Part shown: positions 26,034-34,238 of the stretch, piece after piece
Layout: every line of letters starts with the position of its first letter
Numbering within the stretch: the first letter of the stretch is position 1
Assembly (NCBI GenBank): GCA_023426245.1
Contig: JAFABB010000007.1
Span: 62,001 to 126,000, forward strand
Source of the DNA: Bacillota bacterium
GTDB taxonomy: Bacteria > Bacillota > UBA4882 > UBA8346
DNA: 64,000 nt
Direction: 5' to 3'
The notes under the pieces: generated by a model
Databases searched by the model: none
Seen by the model: the letters and a program-made list of their open reading frames with translations, nothing else
What the model was told of the DNA's origin: nothing
Position numbers and translations under genes: made by a program

Positions 26034-27410
26034 TCATCCCACTTTAATAAGGCCGATCGAGTTTAAAAAGACCAGTGCCAGTAAGATCGGAGTAACATAT
26101 TGGATAATGAAAACGATGATATGGATCAGCCCCTTGTTTTTTAAGGCGCCGTGATTTGAAAGTTCCAGGGCAAAATCTTCTCGGTTTACCCCATAACCCG
26201 TGAAAAGAATGATCAACAACCCGCCCACCGGCAAAAGGATGTTGGAAGAAACATAGTCGAAGAGGTCAAAGAAACTTTTGCCAAAGATATGAATGGTACC
26301 GAGAACCGCTGCCCTATCGGCCGACAGGGTAGCCAGTACTCCAATAACCGCAATAATTCCAACATTCATCAGCACCGCTTGAGTCCGGGAGAAGCCCCGT
26401 TGCTCCGTCCAGTAAACCACCAGCACTTCCACCAGGGAAATCATAGCGGTCGTCGCGGCGATAGCGGTCAGGAAAAAGAAGGCCACCAGCAAAATGTTAC
26501 CCAGAGGGATCTTGGAAAAAACCATCGGGATCGTCATAAATAACAGGCCGGGTCCGGCTCCGGGCTGAATCCCGAAAGAAAAGACCGCCGGAAAAATGGC
26601 GATGCCGGCCAAAAGGGAAACAATGGTGTCCGACAGGGCGACTCTGGCCGAGGTAGCGATCATATTGTTGTCCTTTGTGAAATAACTGGCATAAGTGATC
26701 ATACAGCCCATACCGAGGGAAAGTTTGAAAAAGGCTAACCCTAAAGCGGTTAAAATGACCGGAGCGGTAATTTTGGCAAAATCGATCCGGAACAGAAAAT
26801 CAAGCCCTTTCCAAGAGTCAGGCAGGGTCAACGCCCGGATGTCGCAGATGATGATCAGAATGAACAGCACCGGTAAAAGAGTTTTGGTGATTCGTTCGAT
26901 GCCCTTTTGGACGCCGCAGATCAAAATTGTAGCCACTACAACCAGGACGATCCATTGCCAAACCAGCGGCGGCAGTGGACTGGTTACAGCCTGGCCAAAG
27001 AGGGCCCCGACTGAGTTGGTGGTGAGAGAGGCGAAATCCCCCTTCAACGCTTTAAAGATATAGGAATAAACCCAGCCGGCCACGGAGCTGTAAAAAAACA
27101 TGATCAGGTAAGAGGCCAGCACTCCCATAAAACCAATGATTTTCCAGGGGGAACCCGGTTTTAATATATTGAAAGCACCGACTGGATTTTGACGAGTTTT
27201 CCGGCCGATATAAAATTCGGAGACCATTACCGGTAGTCCGATAAAGAGTATACAGATGAGATAAACAAAGAGAAAGGCGCCTCCACCATATTCCCCGGTC
27301 AGATAAGGGAACTTCCAAATGTTGCCCAAACCAACCGCTGAGCCAAGAGTGGCAAAAAATACCGCCAGCCCGGAAGTAAATGTTTCCCTGGTTTTTTGGT
27401 TGTTTTCCAT
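26034..27410 (-). CDS. Sodium:neurotransmitter-symporter family amino-acid transporter
   Basis: A 458-residue membrane protein with 11-12 segments. The NSS signature GSAVGLGNIWKFPYL lies near 22-36, the unwound part of TM1 that holds sodium and substrate. Bacterial members (MhsT, TnaT type) import hydrophobic or aromatic amino acids with sodium. The ATG at 27410 has AAGGA seven bases upstream. It is convergent with the glycosylase gene. About 4 kb away lie iorAB and a formamidase-like cyclase, which would suit aromatic amino-acid fermentation, but they are separate transcripts. Confidence 0.82.
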   Translation of the reverse strand: MENNQKTRETFTSGLAVFFATLGSAVGLGNIWKFPYLTGEYGGGAFLFVYLICILFIGLPVMVSEFYIGRKTRQNPVGAFNILKPGSPWKIIGFMGVLASYLIMFFYSSVAGWVYSYIFKALKGDFASLTTNSVGALFGQAVTSPLPPLVWQWIVLVVVATILICGVQKGIERITKTLLPVLFILIIICDIRALTLPDSWKGLDFLFRIDFAKITAPVILTALGLAFFKLSLGMGCMITYASYFTKDNNMIATSARVALSDTIVSLLAGIAIFPAVFSFGIQPGAGPGLLFMTIPMVFSKIPLGNILLVAFFFLTAIAATTAMISLVEVLVVYWTEQRGFSRTQAVLMNVGIIAVIGVLATLSADRAAVLGTIHIFGKSFFDLFDYVSSNILLPVGGLLIILFTGYGVNREDFALELSNHGALKNKGLIHIIVFIIQYVTPILLALVFLNSIGLIKVG

Positions 27411-27569
27411 ACTGTCATCCTTCTTTCCTAAGATAGTCATCTACTCCAGGCTTTGCCCGGGTAACGAAGTCGCGCATCAATACGCGCGAAAATACCGCCA
27501 GGGTGGCTGTTCGACGGCGGCTCGCAAAACGAGCCGAAGAATCCGGGTTAAAAATATTTTCCAAGTAGT

Positions 27570-27610
27570 CCCTCACCCCGGCAGGCCGGGGCAATCGAAA
27601 GGATGAAAAT
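27570..27610. repeat. REP-like palindrome shared with 7730-7770
   Basis: CCCCGGCAGGCCGGGG with a flanking CGAAAGGATGAAAATGAG, the inverted form of the sequence at 7730. The rest of 27411-27983 shows scattered short hairpins but no gene. Confidence 0.5.
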
Positions 27611-27983
27611 GAGCTTAAACCCGACCCTGGCTTTAAAAACGCTTTGCGTTTTTTCAAGGACTTGTTTCACAATTCCACTTAAAGGGTATGAGCCCAACTT
27701 TCGGGTCTATTATTGGCCTTCGTTGGCATGCCACAGCCTTTAGGCCCGCAATTCCAACAAATTGGTAGAAGCATTTGGGCAAGAGTATTTTCTATATTAG
27801 GAATTTAACAATCAGTAAGGGAAAAATTGTAAAAGAGCCTTTAAAAAAATATAACAGGGATTATTCATTGTGTCAATTGAATTACAATTTGGGTTTTCAC
27901 CTTTTGATGGTTATAGAAATTTTTGCTATAATAAAATTATAAATTTGGTGTTCGTGTTAGGTGTGAATAGAAAGGAAAAAGCC

Positions 27984-28196
27984 ATGGCGATTGATAATCT
28001 TTTACTGGCAAAATTATTGGAATTAACTCCCCAGGATAAAATGGCTTTAGTTGAGGCGTTGGTTTCAAGTTTAGATAATCCTGACCCTGCAATATCCCAA
28101 AAATGGTTACAGGAAGCCGATGCCCGTCTTAAAGCATATAGGTTGGGTCTTACCAAGGGAATACCGGCCGAAGAAATATTCGGGGATGATTTATGA
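27984..28196 (+). CDS. Antitoxin, addiction-module component family
   Basis: A 70-residue protein of the short addiction-module antitoxin family that pairs with RelE/ParE toxins. It has the typical LLELTPQDKMALVEALVSSL helix and a C-terminal EADARLKAYRLG run that wraps the toxin. The ATG at 27984 has AAAGGA seven bases upstream. Its stop overlaps the toxin start by four bases (ATGA), giving coupled translation. Such antitoxins usually repress their own promoter. Confidence 0.75.
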   Translation: MAIDNLLLAKLLELTPQDKMALVEALVSSLDNPDPAISQKWLQEADARLKAYRLGLTKGIPAEEIFGDDL

Positions 28197-28492
28197 AACT
28201 TGTATTCGATGAATTAGCAAAGAAAGAATTGTTTGCTGGAACTGAATACTATGAGCTAGAAGTACCAGGCTTAGGTCAAAAGTTTCAAGATGAAATCAAA
28301 AGAGTACTTCGAATCATTAAAGAAATACCTGAAATCGGTTCATTTGAGAGTGAACATATTAAAAAATATATTCTTCATAAGTTTCCTTATAAAATTTTGT
28401 ATTCAATTGAGAAAGATCATATTTATGTCATCGCTATTGCCCACATGCACAGAGAGCCAAGCTTTTGGGTTGAAAGAATTAACCCAAATTAA
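28193..28492 (+). CDS. RelE/ParE-family toxin
   Basis: A 99-residue toxin: MKLVFDELAKKELFAGTEYY start, GLGQKFQDEIKRVLRII helix, then the antiparallel strands KFPYKILYSIEKDHIYVIAI and AHMHREPSFW, the usual RelE/ParE ending. It either cleaves ribosome-bound mRNA or poisons gyrase; ParE-like length and the lack of clear RelE catalytic residues leave this open. Together with the antitoxin it forms an intact type II module amid decayed sequence, which may stabilise this accessory zone. Confidence 0.75.
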   Translation: MKLVFDELAKKELFAGTEYYELEVPGLGQKFQDEIKRVLRIIKEIPEIGSFESEHIKKYILHKFPYKILYSIEKDHIYVIAIAHMHREPSFWVERINPN

Positions 28493-28574
28493 TATGCCAA
28501 GATCGTTCTAAATTAAGCTCTCGTCAAATGGCGGGATATTTTTTGTAACTTTTAAGGATATTTTTTAACTAAGT

Positions 28575-28989
28575 CCGACCTGAACTCACCAGCAGCCGGA
28601 CTGCCCATCTCTAGACACCACCGAACAGGCCAAAGGTATGGCAAAAGCCTTCTCTGGGGAGCTTTGCTGGCGCACGGCTTGAAACCGGAGGAGTTTGTGT
28701 TTTGAACGCGCGCCTGCGCTCGACATTTTATCCTTTTTATCCTTATAATTCGAAGAGTCCCGGAGAAACCCTTAGGCAACCCACCCCAACCCCGGCGGAA
28801 CTTCCTGCGGAGCGGAAATCTTTCATCACTTTCGCACCCTGTTTCCAAAGGTCTAGATTTTCGCCGTTGGCGTAAAAGCGAGTCAAACGTCAGCGGAACT
28901 GATATCTCCTTTTCTCATCTACCCCACCCGGCCAACGAATATGCCAATCAATTCTGGGCGAGGGTGGAAAAACAGGTGGGGAGCAGGTA
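28575..28989 (+). pseudogene. Decayed copy of the uracil-DNA-glycosylase-like gene
   Basis: DNA similar to the middle and end of 25229-25930 (for example CACCACCGAACAGGCCAAAG, and the terminal GGTGGAAAAACAGGTGGGGAG) but with several frameshifts and no start. It begins in the SRPDCP region and runs to the former stop. It lies in the same orientation about 3 kb from the intact gene. Confidence 0.75.
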
Positions 28990-29029
28990 ATTGGATTAAG
29001 GAAGTATGGAATCTATCGCACGTGTGGGG

Positions 29030-29140
29030 CTTTTTGAGGCTAAGTATTGGGTAAACGGAAGCAGGTATTGATATTGCTGGGAAATGAAGGGGAACAGGTC
29101 GTCGAGGGAGTTTGTTGATTGGCTATGAGAAGGGGTATAG
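29030..29140 (+). pseudogene. Decayed HNH-like fragment
   Basis: Matches 24640-24720 at DNA level (CAGGTATTGATATTGCTGGG and the following GGAAATGAAGGGGAACAGG) with frameshifts. It is followed directly by CATAGATGATTA, the same sequence that follows the fragment at 15775. Confidence 0.4.
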
Positions 29141-29175
29141 GTCATAGATGATTAAATTTCTCTGTTTATCATTGG

Positions 29176-29240
29176 AGCCGACAGGGGACGTCACCCACTC
29201 CCCTTGCGACCCCCTTTATCCCCGGCCATCCATAGCCGGG
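29176..29240 (-). repeat. Inverted 3' portion of the hairpin repeat
   Basis: On the minus strand carries the CAGGGGA...TCCCCTG stem H, as at 15866. It is followed in plus orientation by CCCCGGCC...GCCGGGG and then, at 29240-29385, by three small perfect hairpins (for instance GGACATTAATGTCC) before the full copy R5. Confidence 0.55.
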
Positions 29241-29386
29241 GTTATGAAAGCGTTTTTTAGTGAAACCTTCGCTCTCTATGCAGGGACCCGAACATCTGTG
29301 TTCGCGGACATTAATGTCCGCGCCCTACCAGGTTTTTGCTTTCCTGCCGACAGCGCGGCTTGCTAGCAAGCCGAGTTTTCCCTCCG

Positions 29387-29800
29387 AGAAAAGATGCCGC
29401 GCCGCCGATCTCCTTGATCGGCGGTTATTGTTTGTTCAAGAAGCCTTATTTATTGTTGTTTCAAGAAGATTGTAGCAGAATCTTTAAGCTAAGAAATATA
29501 CGGATTTGTCAGCTACGATATGGTCAATAGGAGGTTGACCACGCGGCCTTGATAAATGGATGTATCATGGTCCGTCGGCAATCAGAATTACCCAAGAAGA
29601 CGACTGCAGGGATGTAGGAGTCTGTTAAATCAATGCAAGTATTCCTTCGACATTCAAGGAGGAATGTCGTGATAGAGGGGAATCCCTGGGGGAACGGTTC
29701 CCCCGGGCGGTGGGATTCCAAAGGGTATGCCGTTCATACCCTTTGGCCTTAGGGGTTGCAGGGGAACGGGTGGTGTCCCCTGTTGACAACAAATGTAGAC
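29387..29800 (+). repeat. Hairpin repeat, copy R5 (most complete)
   Basis: All stems are present. A is CCGCCGA/TCGGCGG. B is GGTCAA 29522-29527 with TTGACC 29535-29540. C is GGCCTTGATA/TATCATGGTC. D is in GACTGCAGGGATGTAGGAGTC. E is CGACATTC 29648-29655 with GAATGTCG 29662-29669. F is GGAATCCC/GGGATTCC, enclosing a CTGGGGGAAC/GTTCCCCC part. G is CCAAAGGGTATG/CATACCCTTTGG around CCGTT. H is CAGGGGA/TCCCCTG. The flank after 29800 (29805-30021) resembles 24410-24580 after R4, including AAAACCCCACGTGGA, and holds decayed coding remains ending in a TAA near 30021. Confidence 0.8.
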
Positions 29801-30100
29801 TTCATTTGAATGGCAATGCTTGCATTCTTTATTGGTTGACGGAAATCTTATATTTTCCCGCCTTGACGATTTTGCTAAAACCCCACGTGGAGTTGCTTTG
29901 CCTTAAGTTTTGCTTACCTTATTTGTACGGGTTAGATGATCATTACTATGGAAGAGCTATAGTTGATGGCGTGGACTTATCCAACTTGGAAGAAGTAATT
30001 TCAATGTTTGGCAAGGGATAAATATTATATAATATTGAAGAAGCCGTTTTCTCAAAATTAAGGGACCCGAAATATTGATAAAATCAAAGGAGAAGCATCA

Positions 30101-30664
30101 ATGTTTATTGACATCACGTTGAAAATCACACCAAAGATGGTAGCAAACGCACAGGACAATGAAAAGAAAGCATTAGCAGGGCACTTGGGCACACATTTTG
30201 ATGTTATGAATAAAGAGTTCCCATTGGAGTATGTAGAACGCAAAGGAATCGTCTTTGATGTTAGCGGAGTCACCGATCGAGATATTGATAAAAATGATAT
30301 CGACTTGGCAAAGGTTGAAAAGGACATGTTTATCGCCTTTTACACAGGATTTATTGAAAAAGAAGGCTATGGCGGGAAAAAATATTTTGTAGACCATCCA
30401 CAACTGTCCGACGGATTGATCGCTGAATTGATTGCCAAAAAGATCTCCATCATTGGGGTGGACTTTGCGGGAATGCGGCGTGGAACGGAACATACACCCA
30501 AGGACCAATATTGTGCCGACCAAGGGGTGTTCGTTATTGAAAACCTCTGTAATCTGAAAAAAATCCTCGGGGAACAGAGAACTATGAACTTTATAGCCAA
30601 TACTTATCCGGTAAATTATGAAGAAATGACCGGATTGCCTTGTAGAGTGGTAGCAAAACTGTAG
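30101..30664 (+). CDS. Cyclase family protein (kynurenine-formamidase-like)
   Basis: A 187-residue hydrolase of the metal-dependent cyclase/KynB-type family. The metal motif is HLGTHFDV near 28-35 (family H-x-G-T-H-x-D), with a supporting VDFAGMRRGTEHTPKD near 126-141. AAAGGAG precedes the ATG. Relatives hydrolyse formyl-kynurenine, other amides or lactones. It is shorter than KynB (about 205) and lacks some of its residues, so the substrate is open. It stands alone with its own terminator, upstream of iorAB. Confidence 0.72.
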   Translation: MFIDITLKITPKMVANAQDNEKKALAGHLGTHFDVMNKEFPLEYVERKGIVFDVSGVTDRDIDKNDIDLAKVEKDMFIAFYTGFIEKEGYGGKKYFVDHPQLSDGLIAELIAKKISIIGVDFAGMRRGTEHTPKDQYCADQGVFVIENLCNLKKILGEQRTMNFIANTYPVNYEEMTGLPCRVVAKL

Positions 30665-30672
30665 TGCGTATA

Positions 30673-30716
30673 CAAAAACCCTTCCCGGTCATCCGGTTAT
30701 AGGGGCCGGTTTTTTC
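30673..30716 (+). terminator. Terminator after the cyclase gene
   Basis: AAAAACC and GGTTTTTT pair, with CCC/GGG inside, and end in a T-run. No other gene is seen in 30717-30990; a GGAACGG/CTGTTCC type hairpin lies near 30855-30890. Confidence 0.55.
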
Positions 30717-30990
30717 ACTTGAGGCCGGGATACCTCGTCGATAAATAATACGACCTCCTTGATGGCATTTGTCCTTTCAAGGGAATCATAAAATAATATT
30801 TGAGAAAGCTTACCGATAAGGAATTTACGCTCATAAAAAGATTGACATAGCTCTTGGTTCCGGAACGGCAACAGTCAGCTCCCTGTTCCGGGAGACTGGC
30901 GGCAGGATATTAGGGTACCGTTCGAGAAGAACCCAATGAAATTTGACGCTGGATTCTCGTCATTAGATTGAATAATTTGAGGTGAAAGAC

Positions 30991-32745
30991 ATGAAACAAC
31001 TTATGACCGGTAACGAGGCCATGGCCAGAGGCGTCTACGAAGCCGGAGTCAAGCTGGGCAGCGCTTATCCCGGTACTCCCAGTACCGAAATTTTCGAAAA
31101 CCTGGCCCAGTATGGGGATTCTCTGTATTGCGAATGGGCGCCCAATGAAAAAGTAGCCACCGAGGTGGCTTATGGCGCTTCCATCGCCGGTGTGCGATCC
31201 ATTTGTGCCATGAAACATGTCGGTCTCAATGTGGCCGCCGATCCCGTTTTTACTGCCACCTATCAAGGGGTTGGCCGGGGTTTTGTCATCATTACCGCCG
31301 ACGACCCCGATATGCATTCCTCCCAAAATGAACAGGATAACCGTTATTATGCTAAATTCGCGAAAATGGCCTTGTTCGAGCCCTCCGACAGCCAGGAATG
31401 TAAGGACTTTTTACAAGAAGCCTACCGGGTTTCGGAAAAGTTCGATATTCCCGTACTCTACCGGGTCACCACCCGGGTCTGCCATTCCAAAAGTCTGGTA
31501 GAACTGGGGGAAAGGGAAGAGGTAACGACTCCTGAGTATCAGCGTAACGCGCGCAAGTTTGTGTGCACCCCTGCCAATGCCAAGCTTAACCACCCCATTT
31601 TGGAGCAAAAGCTAAAGGATTTGGCGGCATACTCCAACCAAAGCCCATTAAACAAAGTGGAGATGAAGGGTGCCAAAATCGGTGTGATCACCGCTTCCAT
31701 AGCCTACCAGTACGCCAAGGAGGTCTTTCCGGAGGATACATCCTTTTTAAAGCTGGGCTTTACATACCCCCTGCCGCTGGATTTGATCCGCGATTTTGCC
31801 GGCAAGGTAGAAAAACTTTATGTGGTCGAAGAGCTTGAACCGTTTATGGAAGAGCAAATGAAGGCCGCGGGCATTGAGTGTACTGGAAAAGAAGTAATCC
31901 CTAATGTATGCGAACTCAACCCGGAAGTTATCGCCAAGGGTGTTTTCGGCATCCAGCCGGAAGTTACCAAGGCCCAGGCGCAGACAGTGCCGCGTCCGCC
32001 GGCGTTATGCCCCGGCTGCCCTCATCGCGGCTTCTTTTATACTTTATCAAAAGGCCGTGATTTTGTCATTGCAGGCGATATTGGTTGTTATACCTTGGGA
32101 TCGGCTCCGCCATTAGGGGCCATGGACTCGGTAGTCTGTATGGGCGGCGGTTTCTCGGTAGGCATGGGTATGGCCAAGGCCTTTGAAATTACCGGCCAGC
32201 CCGAGAAGAAAATTTTTGGCGTAGTCGGCGATTCAACCTTTTTCCACAGTGGTATGACCGGCGCCGCTGAAATCATCTACAATAAAGGGAAAATGATTCC
32301 CTGTATCTTAGACAACAGTATCACCGGCATGACCGGACATCAGGATAACCCGGGCAGCGGAGCTAACCTCAGGGGTGAGATAGCCCCGGTTATCAAGATT
32401 GAAAAAGTCCTGGAGGCATTCGGCTATCAAAAGATCATTGTCGTTGATCCTCAAGATTTAACGGCAATGGAAAAAGCGGTCGAGGATGCATTGGCAAGTG
32501 AGGTTCCGGCGGCCATCATTGCCCGCCGTCCCTGTCTGCTCATTAAAAAGCTCAAGCACGACATCGGTAAGTGTATGGTAAACCAGGAACAATGCCGTGG
32601 CTGTAAAAAATGTCTGAAGGTGGGCTGCCCTTCCGTATGTCTAAAGGACGGTAAAGCCACCATCGATCAGACCCTCTGTGTCGGCTGCAAGGTGTGCGCC
32701 CAGGTCTGCCCGTTTGGCACAATTGAAAGAGCAGGTGATCAATAA
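30991..32745 (+). CDS. iorA: Indolepyruvate:ferredoxin oxidoreductase, alpha subunit
   Basis: A 584-residue subunit that, with IorB, oxidatively decarboxylates aryl pyruvates to aryl-acetyl-CoA, passing electrons to ferredoxin. The N-terminal pyrimidine-binding half starts QLMTGNEAMARGVYEAG. The TPP site is GDIGCYTLGSAPPLGAMDS near 360 and GVVGDSTFFHSGMTG near 413. Two [4Fe-4S] sets at the C-terminus read CRGCKKCLKVGCP and CVGCKVCAQVCP. The ATG at 30991 has GAGGTG eight bases upstream. It works in strict anaerobes during aromatic amino-acid fermentation. The stop overlaps the iorB start by one base. Confidence 0.93.
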   Translation: MKQLMTGNEAMARGVYEAGVKLGSAYPGTPSTEIFENLAQYGDSLYCEWAPNEKVATEVAYGASIAGVRSICAMKHVGLNVAADPVFTATYQGVGRGFVIITADDPDMHSSQNEQDNRYYAKFAKMALFEPSDSQECKDFLQEAYRVSEKFDIPVLYRVTTRVCHSKSLVELGEREEVTTPEYQRNARKFVCTPANAKLNHPILEQKLKDLAAYSNQSPLNKVEMKGAKIGVITASIAYQYAKEVFPEDTSFLKLGFTYPLPLDLIRDFAGKVEKLYVVEELEPFMEEQMKAAGIECTGKEVIPNVCELNPEVIAKGVFGIQPEVTKAQAQTVPRPPALCPGCPHRGFFYTLSKGRDFVIAGDIGCYTLGSAPPLGAMDSVVCMGGGFSVGMGMAKAFEITGQPEKKIFGVVGDSTFFHSGMTGAAEIIYNKGKMIPCILDNSITGMTGHQDNPGSGANLRGEIAPVIKIEKVLEAFGYQKIIVVDPQDLTAMEKAVEDALASEVPAAIIARRPCLLIKKLKHDIGKCMVNQEQCRGCKKCLKVGCPSVCLKDGKATIDQTLCVGCKVCAQVCPFGTIERAGDQ

Positions 32746-33320
32746 TGGATAATGTCAAAAGTATTCTTTTGGTTGGCGTCGGCGGTCAGGGGACCATTTT
32801 GGTCAGTAAAATCTTAACCCAGGGTTTGATCGAAGCCGGCTTTGATGTCAAGATGAGTGAAATTCACGGCATGGCTCAGCGCGGCGGCAGTGTGTCCACT
32901 CAGGTGCGCTATGGCGACAAAGTATACTCACCCATTATCGGACGGGGCGGAGCCGATATTTTAGTCGCCTTTGAGAAAATGGAGGCAGTCCGTTACGCTG
33001 AATTTTTGAAGCCCACCGGTATCGCAGTCATCAATGATTATGCAATCGCTCCGATGCCGGTGGCTGCCGGAATGGCGGCCTATCCTGAAGGGTCCATAGA
33101 AGCCATGTCAAAAGCTTTTAAAACGATTTCCTTTAATGCGGCCGAAATAGCTCAGAGAATCGGCAATCTTAAAACGATGAATATCGTTCTTTTTGGTGCC
33201 ATGGTCAAGGCCTTCGGCATGACCGATATTGACTGGGAACAAGTTTTTCGCGCCCAGCTGCCGGAAAAGTTCCTGGAGGTCAATCTTAAGGCTTTCCGGG
33301 CCGGCGGGGAAATGGTTTAA
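32745..33320 (+). CDS. iorB: Indolepyruvate:ferredoxin oxidoreductase, beta subunit
   Basis: A 191-residue gamma-type domain of the 2-oxoacid:ferredoxin oxidoreductases. It has LLVGVGGQGTILVSKILTQG near 7-26 (the CoA/partner loop), EIHGMAQRGGSVSTQVRYG near 42-60 and a GRGGADILVAFE strand. It completes the IorAB heterodimer and is translationally coupled to iorA through TAATG. A decayed copy of its last about 90 bases lies at 49390-49480. Confidence 0.92.
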   Translation: MDNVKSILLVGVGGQGTILVSKILTQGLIEAGFDVKMSEIHGMAQRGGSVSTQVRYGDKVYSPIIGRGGADILVAFEKMEAVRYAEFLKPTGIAVINDYAIAPMPVAAGMAAYPEGSIEAMSKAFKTISFNAAEIAQRIGNLKTMNIVLFGAMVKAFGMTDIDWEQVFRAQLPEKFLEVNLKAFRAGGEMV

Positions 33321-33428
33321 TAATAACGGTACGGATCTTATTCAGGAGGATGAATAAGCGGCTTTGCGCTTAAGAAGTTTTCGGCTTGTTTACTATCTAA
33401 AATAAGCAGTGTTTTTCCTTTTTGATAA

Positions 33429-33459
33429 TAAAAAAAAGAGCCAACCGGCTCTTTTTTTT
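33429..33459 (+). terminator. Strong terminator after iorAB
   Basis: An A-run followed by GAGCC, a short loop, GGCTC and eight Ts: a perfect intrinsic terminator that could work on both strands. Confidence 0.85.
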
Positions 33460-33663
33460 AAATTTGATAGGGTGAAGAGAGGGGCGAAATCAACGGGGAA
33501 TTGTGGTATAGATGACCTCATGAGTCTTAGAATGTTCACCTATAAATCAATACATCAATGATGCAGATCTAATCCCAAGGAAGTTGTTAATTCGGTTATC
33601 CATTATTTTTTTTCGCATCATATAATCAAGAAAAGGTATAAATTTTTGATGTTTTTTTATGAG

Positions 33664-33700
33664 AATGTTGATTTAAATTTGCAATTTTTATATTTATAAT
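33664..33700 (+). promoter_or_regulatory. Shared promoter/operator motif, copy 1
   Basis: AATGTTGATTTAAATTT at 33664-33680 and TATAAT at 33695-33700. The same 17 bases recur at 40081-40097 with TATAAT at the same distance. TTTAAA to TATAAT has a 17-base gap, so it could be a promoter whose upstream part is the binding site of the YesN-like regulator. Confidence 0.5.
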
Positions 33701-33725
33701 GAAGACGTAACATTTGGTTAAAATT

Positions 33726-34215
33726 CTAAAGCAAAAAGAAATTTAGTTCAGCATGAGGAGCGGGAGGCGCAATAATACAAGCGTTAAGAAGTTTGGCAAA
33801 GATTTGATGTTCACGAAAGCGTCTATTGAAACGATAACAAAACTTATATGACATTAGCTTTTCCGGTACTGAGGCCCCACTTTTTACTCTTGGTTTTTCC
33901 ACCCAAAAAGTCGTCGACTACTACAAACCCATTTAAAATATAATCTTGCTCTTTGTTGCCCGTGGCAATCCTAATTTTATACAATAAATTCCAGGCGTAG
34001 GGTATGAAACTTTAAAGCGAAGCCACTGCCGAAATACCTTTTTATCGCGGGAGATTAAATAAATCGCCCAAAACCAATGCCGCAATGGAAGAACGAGTTT
34101 TATGCATTGATGATCCTGCAATTACTGCGGCTTGTCTTTTACACTGGGTACATTGATAATGAACTTTATCTTCAAGTTCATAATAACTGATATTGCTACA
34201 TTTTGGATTAGAAAA
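33726..34215 (-). pseudogene. IS1595-family transposase remnant
   Basis: Minus-strand pieces in different frames, in the right order for an IS1595-type transposase. They are a zinc-ribbon (CSNISYYELEDKVHYQCTQC), a SMHKTRSSIA piece, HWFWAIYLISRDKK, VSYPTPG, then GFVVVDDFLGGKTKSKKW with the DD(F/Y)xGG catalytic region, and a C-terminal FNRRFREHQIFAKLLNACI. Frameshifts and an internal deletion make it dead. It lies between the motif at 33664 and the receptor gene at 34239. Confidence 0.75.
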
Positions 34216-34238
34216 ACATTCAAGGAGTGATACAGAAA

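Noticed and set aside
27411..27983. T-box leader for the amino-acid transporter
   Set aside because: No AGGGTGG-type antiterminator bulge on the proper strand and no specifier-loop layout.
15560..29800. CRISPR array
   Set aside because: The repeats are long, hairpin-rich and irregularly spaced by kilobases; no short regular repeats and no cas genes.
16091..29800. Group II intron or standard IS for the hairpin repeat
   Set aside because: No domain V-like end, no reverse transcriptase or transposase, and no target-site duplications recognised by eye.
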